Assembly (NCBI GenBank): GCA_030323885.1
Contig: CM059198.1
Coordinates: 62,894,917 to 62,958,916, forward strand
Origin: Branchipolynoe longqiensis
Taxonomy: Eukaryota; Annelida; Polychaeta; Phyllodocida; Polynoidae
Direction of reading: 5' to 3'
DNA: 64,000 bases
The first letter of the stretch is position 1, and every line of letters starts with the position of its first letter. A model generated the notes under the pieces. That model was given only the letters and a program-made list of their open reading frames with translations. It did no database searches and had not been told where the DNA came from. Positions 30,509 to 40,942 of the stretch are shown here, one piece after another. Position numbers and translations under genes: made by a program.

Positions 30509-31827
30509 AATTCTCTTATGTGCTTACATTATTTATTTTCAATCTTATATATGTTAGTATCTGATGTATTTATCTTCTTACAATTAATTTGCATTAGTTT
30601 CTGATATCATTAAAACAATGCTGAGTTGTTATTGTCAACACGTCAATTCTTAGGTTAAAGCAAATTCTTCTAGTCAGACATGAAGGTTGGTTGGTTGTTG
30701 GAGTTTGATGTACTGGCAACACCTAAGGTCATATCAGGATGGGCACTGACTTGTGACAGTGTGCACTTATCGTCATCGTCGTCGCCATCATCACACATCT
30801 TTCACATTCATATATACATTTGTGCATATAATATAGCATCTGTTTAGCCAGGGGAACAGCCAGCGCACCAAGTTGTGGGTTTGATCATTTTAAGTACACA
30901 GTACAGGCTGAGTGAGCCGTCTTGGTATTATAGGGTCTTTGTATAAACATAGACACTAATAAAGTCTTTACTAGACTACTAAATGACTGAAACGTACAAT
31001 CCTTCAAGCATTGTTTATCCCATCATTACTAACAACCTTCTTACTCAAACTACTTCATGTAGTCAAAAAAAACACCCAAGGTATTACACCTTTGAAGCAT
31101 AACCCTACAAGCTAACCACACTCTATCTAACAGAATAAACAAACCATTCTACTAACACTCCATCTCAAAATGTTAACTCCAACAACATGATAGTTTGCAA
31201 TTCACAACATAGTAGGCATAGGAACTTATGAAGGGAAACTATGCACCTAACCACTCCGTAATGTAAAGGTCTAATCAACACACATGTATGTATCAAGTGT
31301 GCATGAATACAACATATAACTGCTATTTTTATATGTGAATTGTCAAACTATACCATATGTATGTCTTTGAATGCTTAATCTTATTATTTCAGCTGATTTG
31401 AGCTAGCTGCTGATGACAATATCAGACTACATATACATATATTGTAAATAACTGTATTGTCACATGGCTGGAAGATCAGTGCCACGGTGCTGACAAAAGA
31501 CTTTATTCAATGAATAAACTATATTTACAACAACAACAAAACTATATCTGCAAACAGAAGCTGTGTCATACTTTATGTTCATTAGGCTACAGGGAGAAGA
31601 GTGCATTCCATAGTGCTGATTAATGGGGGGGGGGGGGGGGGGGGTCTGCTACCGTAAACATGCACAGATATGGTCGTTGTCATATTACTGTTGCTTAGTA
31701 TCAGTTTTTATTGGCACACTTGCGACACACTAGCAGGAACCATTCATTTGCAGTGGATATCAGATAAGAAATGTTCACATACAATGAAGCAATTCTTTAA
31801 GCATGTATGTGTATGTGTATATATATG
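30509..31827. other. AT-rich sequence, mostly unique
   Basis: Holds a reverse SINE tail at 30683-30772, the dispersed GTCAGCACCGTGGCACTGATC-like fragment on the reverse strand (about 31455-31520), and a 20-base G run (31625-31644). No gene is seen. Confidence 0.4.
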
Positions 31828-31874
31828 TATTTTACCTCGGTAAACAGCCTCAGGCTAGCCTCAGGCTAGGGAGA
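31828..31874 (+). repeat. DIRS left inverted terminal repeat
   Basis: TATTTTACCTCGGTAAACAG followed by a doublet of CCTCAGGCTAG, ending GGGAGA. Exact complement of 36891-36937 by eye. The next 35 bases (GGTAAGCACGTCCGGTACCA) have their complement at about 37126-37158, outside the right repeat. Confidence 0.9.
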
Positions 31875-32204
31875 GGTAAGCACGTCCGGTACCAGCAATT
31901 AGCATATACAACTCACGACTGGATAACGTGTCGTTGGGTTGCTCCGGCAAAATTAGTCTACATACAAGCAAATACGCAGTAAGTATAATAAAAACTGTGG
32001 TTAGCTTAATTATGATGCATTAGAGCATCATTATGGAAAGTTTAGACTTTCGTTGGTCCATTTTGGACGAGTTATTTGGTTATAAACAACCAAGGATAGA
32101 ACACTCGAGTGGGTTTCTCGAAGGAACCAAACCGGTCATTAGCGGTTATGTCAACACCCGGGTCACCGTGTGACTATGGGTAGAGATGTGGGTTTCGCCC
32201 TATC

Positions 32205-32444
32205 TCATGTGGAAATTCTCTCGTACTCTAATAGAGAGTAATGTTGGAGATGCTCCTGGGTTTCTTTTATAGACTCCCCTAGACAAAACTTTTTCAGGCG
32301 TTTCTCCGAGTTTCGTAGCATTTTCTCCAACTTGTTGACGTAGTAGTCACAGGTGGGAGAAGTGTGCGGAACAGAGGGATGGGCGGGCCGATACACTGGT
32401 CCCGACCCCGCGTAAGGTTTGGGCTTGACCCACAACCCACGCAC
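32205..32444 (-). other. Antisense ORF in the DIRS leader (79 codons, doubtful)
   Basis: The reverse strand between the left repeat and gag is open for 79 codons (contains YYVNKLEKMLRNSEKRLKK). No family is recognised. Could be chance. Confidence 0.2.
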
Positions 32445-32581
32445 AAATTTAGCTTATTACGCCTGTGTTATAACGGTATAAACACGTTCTTTAACACCAA
32501 TAGATGTCCAAATGAGTTTGAAACACCATATTGTGACATATATATACCGGGACTGATCAAAAATGTTTGTTTCAGGTCCCG

Positions 32582-34032
32582 ATGGCCACGAAGCGGAGTA
32601 AGCGCGGTGCAGCAGCAGCCGAGGGGCGTGTTCCGAGTGGAGTGGACGAGGAGTACGACTCCTCACCCGTGTTGTCGGCAGGGCCGTCGACACAGCCCCG
32701 GGCGCATATCCTCTCCGACCCGGACGAGGACGCAGTGCCTGATGTGCCTGCGCCTCCAGATTGGGAGGCTCGCTTTGCAAGATTGGAAAGCCACATCTTG
32801 ACTGCCAAATCGCCTGTGTCTCGGAAGCGGCGTAGGCCGAGTGTCCAAGAGGATTCATTTGAGGATTTCTTGGACACAGACTCGGCGGTGGAGCTTAAGG
32901 CTCCTCCTCCTCCTTCTCCTAAACGGAGGAAGAAGAAGAAACAGGTGATTTCTTCGGGTGATGAATTCACCAAGGAGCGGGCAGAGTCTGGTTTGCGCAA
33001 AAAGCGGAAGACTAAGTCCAAAAAGAAGAAGAGGAAGAGGAAATATTCTTCTTCTGAGTCGTCCACTGAGTCTACTTCTACGGAATCAGACTCAGACACC
33101 GTATATGAAGGGGTCTATGCGGACATTGGCACTAAAGTGGCTAAGAAGGTGGAGAAGCCAAAGGCTAAGCGGGTTAAAACCACTACGCTTATGCGCGAGA
33201 CCGTGAATGGTCATTTTCGCACGTTCAAACCGGCGGAGGTTATCTCCAAGTTAGGAGATGAGTTAACAGGCATAAAGGGTGTTCCCAACTCCATCATTAA
33301 AGAGATGGATCGGGATGTCAATATGACGGATGACCGTAAGAAGTTTGAGGATGTGTTGCACACAGTGCATAAGGCAGTGTTGGCTACCCTAACAGCTATT
33401 GTTCCTGTGGCTAATAGGATGCAGAGTGAAAATAAGTTCTCGTCTTTGGCTAAGACAATGGACAAAGGCATTGCAGTGCTAGCGGCGGCAGGTAATTACC
33501 TGTCGTTTCGAGGATATGAAAATGTTTCAAGTCAGTTTGCACAGATGCTGGCAAAGAAGTGGCTCGCTCTAAGAAGGTTACCGATAATGAGGGGAAGGAG
33601 TTTACGCTTTATCTTGCTCCAGAGCCGATTAAAGGGAAACCTTTAGATAATACCAAGATGTTTGGGGGTCAACTACAATACCTCTATAAAGAGGTAGAGA
33701 CTGCAGCCAAGAGTGGCAAAAACATGGATGGCAAGAAGAAACAGGAAGTTCCTCGTTTCAAAAAGTCACGAGGGGATTTTCGTCCACGACGGTTCACCAG
33801 AGGAACCAGACCGAGTTCAAACTCGGTCAAGGGTTTCGGGGCCGCGGCGCTCGCCCAGGCTGGACCGACAACACCGCACGGCCATAGGCCGAGGGTTCAA
33901 CTCGTCGAGACCTTTCCCCAGGGGCGGGTCCAAGTAGAGGTCCAAACACAAACTTTACAAGTCCCTGCAGCCTCTAAAAACACACAAACTGTAAGCAACT
34001 TTGGGCTGGTAATATTAGTAATCTATTTCTGA
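32582..34032 (+). pseudogene. DIRS ORF1 (gag-like), one frameshift
   Basis: ATG at 32582 opens a 354-codon frame to 33646. It is Ser/Glu/Lys-rich with nuclear-localisation-like basic clusters (PKRRKKKKQ near residue 115; KKRKTKSKKKKRKRK near residue 140) and a helical half with KKFEDVLHTVHKAVLATL. Near 33556 the sense moves to another frame that continues to 34032 (KEFTLYLAPEPIKG, then the Arg-rich SRGDFRPRRFTRGTR), consistent with a 1-base indel. Gag-like ORF1 proteins of DIRS elements bind the RNA in the particle (known). The bases just before the ATG, TGTTTGTTTCAG, resemble a splice acceptor. Confidence 0.75.
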
Positions 34033-34076
34033 GTGGCACAAAATTACTAGTGACCAAGAAATATAGAAATAGTTAG

Positions 34077-35849
34077 GGGTGTTCAAATTCCTTTTACACA
34101 ATTCCTGTACAAAGTATAATACCTTTTCCATATAACATTCAACCAGTTGAACGAGACGCACTAACTAAACAGGTACATAAATTCTTTGAGAAAGGAATTA
34201 TACAAAAAGTGACACACTGTTCAGGACAGTTTATTTCAAACATTTTCTCGAGACCGAAGCCTAATGGTGATGTTCGAATGATCCTGGATTTAACAATCCT
34301 TAATAAAAGGGTGGAATATCGACATTTTAAAATGTTCTCTCTAGATACGGCACGAGATCTGATTACACCAGATGCGTGGATGGCTAGTGTTGATTTACAG
34401 GATGCATATTATACGCTTCCCATAATGGAACAATACCGAAAATTTCTTCGATTTATTTGGGATAACCAACTCTATGAGTTTACCTGCATGCCGAATGGCT
34501 TAGCTTGTGCGCCACGTTTATTTACTAAATTGCTTAAACCTGTTTTCTCGGTAATGGCGAGGAAGGGTCACATAATGTTTCCATACATAGATGATTCTTT
34601 TATTATAGCATCAACACAAATTGGTTGTGTGAATGCAGTTTTGGATTTATGTGCATTACTCACTAAATTGGGGTTTTATGTACATCAACAAAAGTCAGTG
34701 TTTAAACCAACAAAACAACTCAAATGTTTAGGGTTTATTCTGGATACACAGTCCCTTACAGTGTCGATAACAGAACAAAAACTAATTAAGTTTATGACTA
34801 CAGCGACTCAGCTTATTAAGTTATCAAAGCCAAAAATTAGACAGGTTGCTGTTCTTATTGGCATAATGACCTCATATGCACCTGCTGTGTTATATGGGAA
34901 GGCCCATATTAAGTCGCTAGAAATAGATAAAAATTTAGCGTTAACACGAACTAAAGGCAATTTTGAGCGAAAGATGTTTATTTCGCAAGAAGGGTTACAG
35001 GATATTGGATGGTGGATGCAACATATAGCAAGTTCACCAAATCCAATCCGCATGGCGGAACCTAATACAGTAATTACTACTGATGCTTCGTTAGAAGGTT
35101 GGGGAGCTCATCGAGATGGGGTCACAACAGGAGGTAGATGGCTTGATGATGAAAAATCAGACTATATTAATGCACTAGAATTGCGTGCTATTTATCTGGG
35201 CTTACGTAGTTTAGTAAAGATAAATAAATCACAGGTTAGAATACTAACTGATAATACTACTGCCATGGCATATATTCGTAACATGGGTGGAACCAAATCA
35301 AAGTCTTGCAATCAGTTATCTAAACTGATTTGGAACTGGGCACAGGCTCAACAAGTCTGGCTGACTGTAGCGCATATTCCAGGGTCACAAAATACACTTG
35401 CAGATTATAAAAGTAGAAATTTCCATGACCATTTAGAGTGGTCTCTCTCTACACATTTGTTTAACTTCGTTTGTGAAAAATGGGGTACACCTGAAGTTGA
35501 CTTATTTGCATCACGAAATAATAACAAGTTACCCTGTTATGTTTCTTGGCATCCTGAACCGGATGCTTGGAAAGTAGATGCGTTTGCTATTACTTGGGAA
35601 AATAATTATTTTTATATTTTCCCACCATTTAGCATTATCAGCCGAGTAGTGAGAAAAATCGGCTTGGAAGGGACACATGCGATACTGGTGGTGCCCGATT
35701 GGGACACGCAACCTTGGCTGCCAGCAGTTTCACAACTGGCAAAAGATCGTATACGATTCCCAAGAAAACTCGGGAATCTGACGCACCACGGACCGCTAGT
35801 GGTTCACGGCGACGTGTCAACGACGCCCCTATTGGCATTCCTTTTCTAA
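34077..35849 (+). CDS. DIRS ORF2: reverse transcriptase and RNase H
   Basis: The frame is open from just after a TAG at 34074 to TAA at 35849. The first ATG-like start is not evident, so it may be made by frameshifting or re-initiation. Counting residues from 34209: RT with VDLQDAYY near 61-68 (catalytic Asp) and YIDDS at 126-130; RNase H with TDASLEGWG (Asp about 292), Glu about 324 in ALELRA, LTDNT (Asp about 348) and LADYKSR (Asp about 399). The C-terminal part has EVDLFASR, FPPFSII and VVPDWDTQPW, typical of DIRS ORFs after RNase H. It makes DNA from the element's RNA and removes the RNA strand. All catalytic residues looked for are present. Confidence 0.93.
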   Translation, partial: GCSNSFYTIPVQSIIPFPYNIQPVERDALTKQVHKFFEKGIIQKVTHCSGQFISNIFSRPKPNGDVRMILDLTILNKRVEYRHFKMFSLDTARDLITPDAWMASVDLQDAYYTLPIMEQYRKFLRFIWDNQLYEFTCMPNGLACAPRLFTKLLKPVFSVMARKGHIMFPYIDDSFIIASTQIGCVNAVLDLCALLTKLGFYVHQQKSVFKPTKQLKCLGFILDTQSLTVSITEQKLIKFMTTATQLIKLSKPKIRQVAVLIGIMTSYAPAVLYGKAHIKSLEIDKNLALTRTKGNFERKMFISQEGLQDIGWWMQHIASSPNPIRMAEPNTVITTDASLEGWGAHRDGVTTGGRWLDDEKSDYINALELRAIYLGLRSLVKINKSQVRILTDNTTAMAYIRNMGGTKSKSCNQLSKLIWNWAQAQQVWLTVAHIPGSQNTLADYKSRNFHDHLEWSLSTHLFNFVCEKWGTPEVDLFASRNNNKLPCYVSWHPEPDAWKVDAFAITWENNYFYIFPPFSIISRVVRKIGLEGTHAILVVPDWDTQPWLPAVSQLAKDRIRFPRKLGNLTHHGPLVVHGDVSTTPLLAFLF

Positions 35850-36807
35850 GGAAGCAGCTACAGCAATTTGGATTGGACAGAATTACTGAGGATAGGATAG
35901 TATCGGATGCCTGGAGGCCAGGAACTGTCAAAATGTATACAACCTATTTAAAGAAATGGGGTGTACATTGTTTGTTAATGAAAGTTAAACCAACAAATCC
36001 AAAGATTTCACAAGTAGCTCGGTTTCTTCGTTCTCTAGAGGATGAAGGACTTTCCTTTGGATCGATTAATGCGGCGAGGTGTGCGTTATCAATTATATTA
36101 CCTAGAATTGATGGCGAAACAGTTGGAAAACATTATGTTATTTGTTATTTACTTCGTTCAATTTATCAAAGGAATCCTCCAAAACCAAAGTATAGTCGGT
36201 TTTGGGATGTTTCTATAGTATTTAAGTTGTTTCAGGCTTGGCCTCACAACTCGTGGTTAGATATAAAACAATTAGGTTTTAAGGTCGCGGTCCTGTTATT
36301 ATTAGTAACGGACACAGAGGACAGACGATTGTTGCTTTATCCTTAACTGGATTAGAAATAGACAAGAAACAAGCTACGTTTGATTTAGCACAATTGCTCA
36401 AATCGAACACGTTAGGTGACCCTTTATCTACGGTTCACTTAGACTGTTTTCCGAATGATCGGAAATTATGTGTTGTGTCGGCCATACGGGCTTATATATA
36501 CAAGACAAAGGATTTACGTGCATCACAACAACTATTAGTGAGCTTTATAAAGCCACATAAGGCGATTTCACGAGACACACTTGCCAGATGGACAATTACG
36601 GTGTTGAAATTGGCTGGAGTGGATACGAGTAAATACTCTTCCCACTCAACTAGAGGAGCCATGGTCTCCAAGGCACGGGTGCTTGGTATTTCTGTGAAAA
36701 GAATACTAGCGCATGCAGGCTGGAAGACGGCTAAGTCGTTTGCAAAACATTATAATAAACGACTAGAAAAGCCTACCGGCGTTGCAAAGCGTCTTCTCGC
36801 CAACTAA
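35699..36807 (+). pseudogene. DIRS ORF3: tyrosine recombinase, one frameshift
   Basis: The frame 35699-36346 overlaps the RT end by 150 bases. It holds the SAM-like DNA-binding half (SDAWRPGTVKMYTTYLKKWG, LEDEGLSFGSINAARCAL). Near 36311 the sense shifts frame by a single-base loss, just before the first catalytic Arg, and continues to the stop at 36807. In the 137-codon downstream frame (from 36394) the catalytic box HSTR is at residues 84-87, GW at 109-110 and the nucleophile Tyr in AKHYNK at 120. It would integrate the circular intermediate. The break separates the DNA-binding half from the catalytic half, so this copy should be inactive unless the break is a sequencing error. Confidence 0.9.
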
Positions 36808-36890
36808 CAAGAATAGGTGAGAACAAAAATTTAGAATGTTATAATAATAAGAAAGAATGATATTAAGGATAAAAATGAATTATGTAAAGG

Positions 36891-36937
36891 TCTCCCTAGC
36901 CTGAGGCTAGCCTGAGGCTGTTTACCGAGGTAAAATA
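36891..36937 (-). repeat. DIRS right inverted terminal repeat
   Basis: TCTCCCTAGCCTGAGGCTAG, then CTGTTTACCGAGGTAAAATA. Exact inverted match to the left repeat. Confidence 0.9.
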
Positions 36938-37249
36938 GTATAGTTATACGAGTCTTACCTTGGTACAGATGATGGATAACTGTTGTTTTACCGAGGTATA
37001 AGCCTCGGATAGATGTGGGCTAGGGCCCTCCCGCCACACCCTGCCACATCTATTCCGTTGGTGTACCTTTTCGGTAAAGTAATAGTATCCATTGTTTGAA
37101 AGTCATTTTTATCCTCAATAAGTAGGTTAAGATTGCTGGTACCGGACGTGCTTACCTCTCCCTAGCCCACATCTATCCGAGGCTTATACCTCGGTAAAAC
37201 AACAGTTATCCATCATCTGTACCAAGGTAAGACTCGTATAACTATACTA
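36936..37249. repeat. 90-bp perfect inverted repeat with 134-bp loop next to DIRS
   Basis: The arms 36936-37025 and 37160-37249 are identical complements by eye (TAGTATAGTTATACGAGTCT at the tip, GATGTGGGCTAGGG at the base). The loop's right part (about 37126-37158) is complementary to the bases just inside the DIRS left repeat (AGGTAAGCACGTCCGGTACC). The loop also has a CATTTTTATCCTCAATA segment related, inverted, to the sequence before the right repeat. This could be the internal complementary region of a longer element or a nested, deleted relative. Confidence 0.85.
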
Positions 37250-37288
37250 TATATATATATGTATATATATATGTGTATATATATATAT
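37250..37288. repeat. TA microsatellite
   Basis: TATATATATGTATATATATA run between the DIRS end and the LINE tail. Confidence 0.9.
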
Positions 37289-37858
37289 TATATCATCATC
37301 ATCATCATGCTGTCGGTCGCGATGCGACAAAGACTGCTTTCATTACTTGACTGCCGCTCTCCATTTAGCTCTCTGCTGTGAGAGTTGCGTCCATGAGTCG
37401 GTCTTAATGTCTCTCAGCTTCAGGTTTCTCTTGATGGTATCTTTGAACCGGAGATGGGGGCACCCTCTCTTTCTGTAGCCAGAAGACAGTTGAGAATAGA
37501 GGATCTGCTTTGGTAGCCTGTCTGATGACATCCTCATGAGGTGTCCAGTCCACCGGAGATTCTTTTTGATCAGAAGATCTTCCATAGAGGGCAGCCCCAT
37601 CCGTTCGAGTATTTCCTTATTCGTCACTTTGTCCTTCCAGGTTAGCCTCATGATTGAACGCAGATGTCGCATCATGAAGGCATGCAGCTTTTTCACCTGC
37701 TGTCTGTACACTGTCCAGGCCTCGGCTCCGTATAGTAGGGTGGATAGCGCGGTAGATCTTACCTTTGACCCGAATGGACACATGGTGGTCGTTCCAGAGT
37801 CTCTGGCGTAGTCGGCCGAAAGATGCGCTAGCCTTGGCCATCCTCCTCCTCCTCATAT
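37289..37858 (-). pseudogene. Non-LTR retrotransposon ORF2 3' end, reverse strand, frameshifted
   Basis: From the right: a frame with RLRQRLWNDHHVSIRVKGK (about 37846-37745), then after a frame break near 37742 a 146-codon frame (37783-37343) with STLLYGAEAWTV, LRWTGHLMRM, GYRKRG and the final AKWRAAVK. This is the thumb/connector region after the RT domain of LINE ORF2 proteins, and the catalytic part is missing. The 3' UTR and CATCATCAT tail (37289-37305) match the copies at 13183 and 24483. Closest relative by eye is the copy at 12826. Confidence 0.87.
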
Positions 37859-37865
37859 ATATTAT

Positions 37866-37950
37866 ATCAACAATGGGTGCCGTCTTCTCGAAGAAGGTTG
37901 GCTGCAATGGACCTCCATCTCTTCCTGTCATTCGTTCCTCTCATGCATTA
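37866..37950 (-). pseudogene. 3' end of a different LINE, reverse strand
   Basis: The reverse strand encodes NDRKRWRSIAANLLRED and a stop about three codons later, then a TATAAT-rich tail. The ending is like other LINE ORF2 C-termini but differs from the neighbouring family. Very short. Confidence 0.6.
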
Positions 37951-38150
37951 TATTATATATATTATATATATATATTATGTTATATTATATATATATGTGT
38001 GTTTATGTATATGTGTATATGTTTAAATGTATAGATCTAAGTACATATGTATACATGTGTATATGTGCATATATGTATATATGTACACAGACATGTTCAG
38101 ATATGTAAATATATGTCTAGCCTATATATATATAATATATGTAGACACTA
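37951..38150. repeat. TATATG-type microsatellite region
   Basis: AT-rich repeats (ATATATTATATATATATTAT, GTATACATGTGTATATGTGC). Confidence 0.8.
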
Positions 38151-38216
38151 ATGTGTTTGGATATGTAGGTAGTTTTTGTTAAGCGATTCGGTCACTGAGC
38201 GTGGCTGCTTGTGAGC

Positions 38217-38400
38217 GAGGGGGGGGGGGGTAGCGAGTGGGGGCAGGCCGCGGGGCGGTGGGCGGTGTGTGGTTGAGGGTGACGGGAGGGGGCGGTGTGC
38301 GGGCCGGTGGGAGAGGGGGGGCGGTGTGTGGTTGAGGGTGACGGGAGGGGGCAACCTACCGGCCGTGGGGGGTGGGGGGTGGGGGGGGGGGTGAGTGCAC
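38217..38400. repeat. G-rich low-complexity region with a doublet
   Basis: GGCGGTGTGTGGTTGAGGGT and GACGGGAGGGGGC occur twice (about 38257 and 38320). G runs at 38219 and 38382. Confidence 0.8.
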
Positions 38401-38494
38401 GGTGACGCTACCGACAAACAGCGGGCGGCAGGCCGTGTCGGTTAGTGACTGTGTGTGTATATGCAGTAAGCAGTTAGAAGCAGTCCCAAGTGCC

Positions 38495-38525
38495 ACCACC
38501 ACCACCACCACCACCACCACCGACA
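38495..38525 (+). repeat. CAC/CCA trinucleotide repeat
   Basis: About nine CAC units followed by CGACACCGACAC. Confidence 0.9.
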
Positions 38526-38529
38526 CCGA

Positions 38530-39665
38530 CACTACAGGAGGAATGCGTGCCGCAACTACAGGCCCCACTGACTGACACCACCCAGGAGGCCCTCGGAGAC
38601 ACCAGGAGGACGTTGTGAGGCGTGTGATAGCCGCTGGAGGAGTGTGTAGTTACTTACTCCCGAAGCCTTGGCGAGGACCTACTTTATGTGTTGGGGGTCT
38701 ATTGCTGCCCGGTGACGTAGTGTCTACGTCAGTACTGTGCGACTATAATATTATAATCGACCACCTACAGATCTATACTATAGTCTAGATATATAGGGTA
38801 GCATATTTATCCGAATACGGCCTATAGTTGTGATAGTACTTCTATGTGCATGGCTTCGCTTTATATATAATAGAAGAGCTAAGTAAATGCGTTCTTGTTT
38901 TATTTCAAACACCCACACTCGCGCCATAAGCTAACCGTAACAAGCAGTCGGCAGTTAGCCATGACTTGCTGTATTATCGCCCAATGTGCGGGTTGAGTGA
39001 GTGGTGTTCGTGACTTGTGACAGTGTGACGGGGTAGATCTACAGTTGTAAAAGTGAGTGTAACTAATACAGCGTGGGTGTGGGTTATTCCGCGACTTACA
39101 AGTTACAACTTACACTCGTGTGTGTAGGGTTAGGCGGAATAAGTATTAATTAACAACGTTGATTGGGCCGAGCAGGGACTTCTCATGACTGGACACCCCC
39201 CGGCCATCCACCTCCCTCCCTCGCCCGGCCATCACCAGACACCACCCCGCCGAAATAACACACCAACATATCAGTAGCACCTAGGGCACGGTACGCTACG
39301 GTAGGGAGCTGTACGGTACGGAGCTGCACGGTTACGGTAGGCCTACATACGTGGATTACGCGCGCGAGGAAAAGTACAACCACTGACCAGGGATGCAAGT
39401 CATTACTCAGTAGTACTAGCCGCAATATCGTTAGGATCAAACTGCTGACTTCTAAAGTTCAGACCAAAGAGTGAGAGACGACGTGAATTACGCAAGCGGC
39501 AAGGCCACACTTGGAGTCCTGAGCCCTGAGGTAAGCACGCCTCCAGAGGCTCTCCCCGCACCAGGATTTCTGTCTACTACTGTAGTCATACCTATGACTA
39601 TGCTACTTTGTTAGTATGTAATGGCAGCGTGCCTTGTGAGTAGAATGAGGTACTGCATCTATGGA
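38530..39665. other. Non-repetitive CpG-containing region, possible promoter or first exon
   Basis: The longest stretch without recognised repeats in the right-centre, with frequent CG dinucleotides. At 39531 the sequence GAGCCCTGAGGTAAGCACG looks like a good splice donor (CTGAG before GTAAGC). No protein frame of note precedes it, so it could end a non-coding first exon. There is no direct proof of transcription. Confidence 0.2.
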
Positions 39666-39667
39666 CT

Positions 39668-40228
39668 AGCCGTGTTTACATGGGCAATTCTAAAGCGATT
39701 TATATGAAGCGATGTAGTGGCATGTTTACAGGATGAATTTGAAACTGTGTCTGCGACCGGGAACGAGCAGCCTTAGTGGTGAGCCTGTAGCCGGCGAGCA
39801 CTGCTATTTGTTTAGTTTACATTCGTCGATTCACAATATGAATAATGATGCCGATGTAGCGGCTACGTTAATATCGCTTGGAATTTAGGGTTAGTTTAAT
39901 TAAATTTCATTATTTGAGTATGTAATTCTGTTAAATATGATCGCATTCAATAGATTTCGTCCTAATCGGTCCCTAACACTGCCGGGCACCAGTGTATAGT
40001 TACAGCTGAGCCTGTAGACGGCGAGCACCGCTATTTTACACTATCGCCGCCGGGAACCAGCTGTATCGCTTCATCTATACTACCTCGCAAGGTGGTTTAC
40101 ATCTACCGATTTATATGAATCGATTCAGCCCTAAAACGCCACAGTGTCACGTTTACACGGCAAATGTAAATCGATCTGGGCAAGTGGTTTTATAAGAAGC
40201 ATTTTAACTCGCCCATGTAAACACGGCT
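39668..40228. mobile_element. TIR element (AGCCGTGTTTACATGGGC), 561 bp
   Basis: Inverted ends AGCCGTGTTTACATGGGC and GCCCATGTAAACACGGCT. The subterminal GCGATTTATATGAAGCGAT is echoed near 40114. It encloses a block (39775-40060) matching the centre of the element at 23656-24360. No transposase. Confidence 0.75.
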
Positions 40229-40942
40229 TTTGGCATGGAAATAGCGAATGGTAGACAGGAAGTGTGAACACTTATTAATATTTGTCTCTCATTTTTGCTT
40301 GAGTGCAAGTAAATAAGCAACACAATAGACACAATTGTTTTTTTTTTTAAACAGTAAATAGGATGTCAAATAATTATTGCCTCTTCAACTTTCAAGGCTC
40401 TTGTTTAAGTTGTTAGTAAGTAGGTTAGCAATACTATATCATAGTAGTATATCATGTATTTAATATATATCACTGTGACGGTCCCACCAAATGTATCAAC
40501 GCCAACGGTATGTTCACAATTTGTGCTGGGTTGAAAAGCTGAAATTTTACACATTTATATCCAATTTTACACACTTTTTCCCCCCAACTTTCTTTCGACT
40601 TTTGTTTGAATGTGTTGTGTATGTTGATTGCTAAAGATGATGTTATGATTATTATGGAGGTGTGTTTAATTTCCATGTTGCGTGGGACATTTCTGACGTA
40701 GTCTGTAATTTGCATAAGATCAAAAAGGTGAAATAGCATTTTTTTCCAACTCTCACATATCCATAACCTGGAAACCTTCTAGCTCATATGAATATTATGG
40801 GATGTGCTATATAATTATTTGGAATGTTTTCCCTTTTGATTCCCATAAAAAAAAAAAGGGCAATCCATGTAGCAAAAGTGGTGCACAGGCTCAGTTTCTC
40901 AGAACCACCCATATATATATGCAACCTATATATGAATATATC
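40229..40942. other. AT-rich unique sequence, no gene seen
   Basis: Contains poly-T and poly-A runs and short ORFs without domains. Confidence 0.35.

Larger units (their letters stand above)
31828..36937 (+). mobile_element. DIRS-type tyrosine-recombinase retrotransposon
   Basis: Class I element with 47-bp inverted terminal repeats (31828-31874 and 36891-36937) in place of long terminal repeats. Internal order is gag-like ORF, RT/RNase H ORF, tyrosine recombinase ORF, the canonical DIRS order. DIRS elements reverse-transcribe their RNA, form a circle through an internal complementary region and integrate by tyrosine recombinase without target duplication (established). Frame breaks in gag and recombinase suggest the copy is dead, but the RT frame is intact over 590 codons, so it is fairly young. 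Confidence 0.92.

Noticed and set aside
32205..32444. An antisense gene in the DIRS leader.
   Set aside because: Only 79 codons, no family and no promoter; kept only as a doubtful feature.
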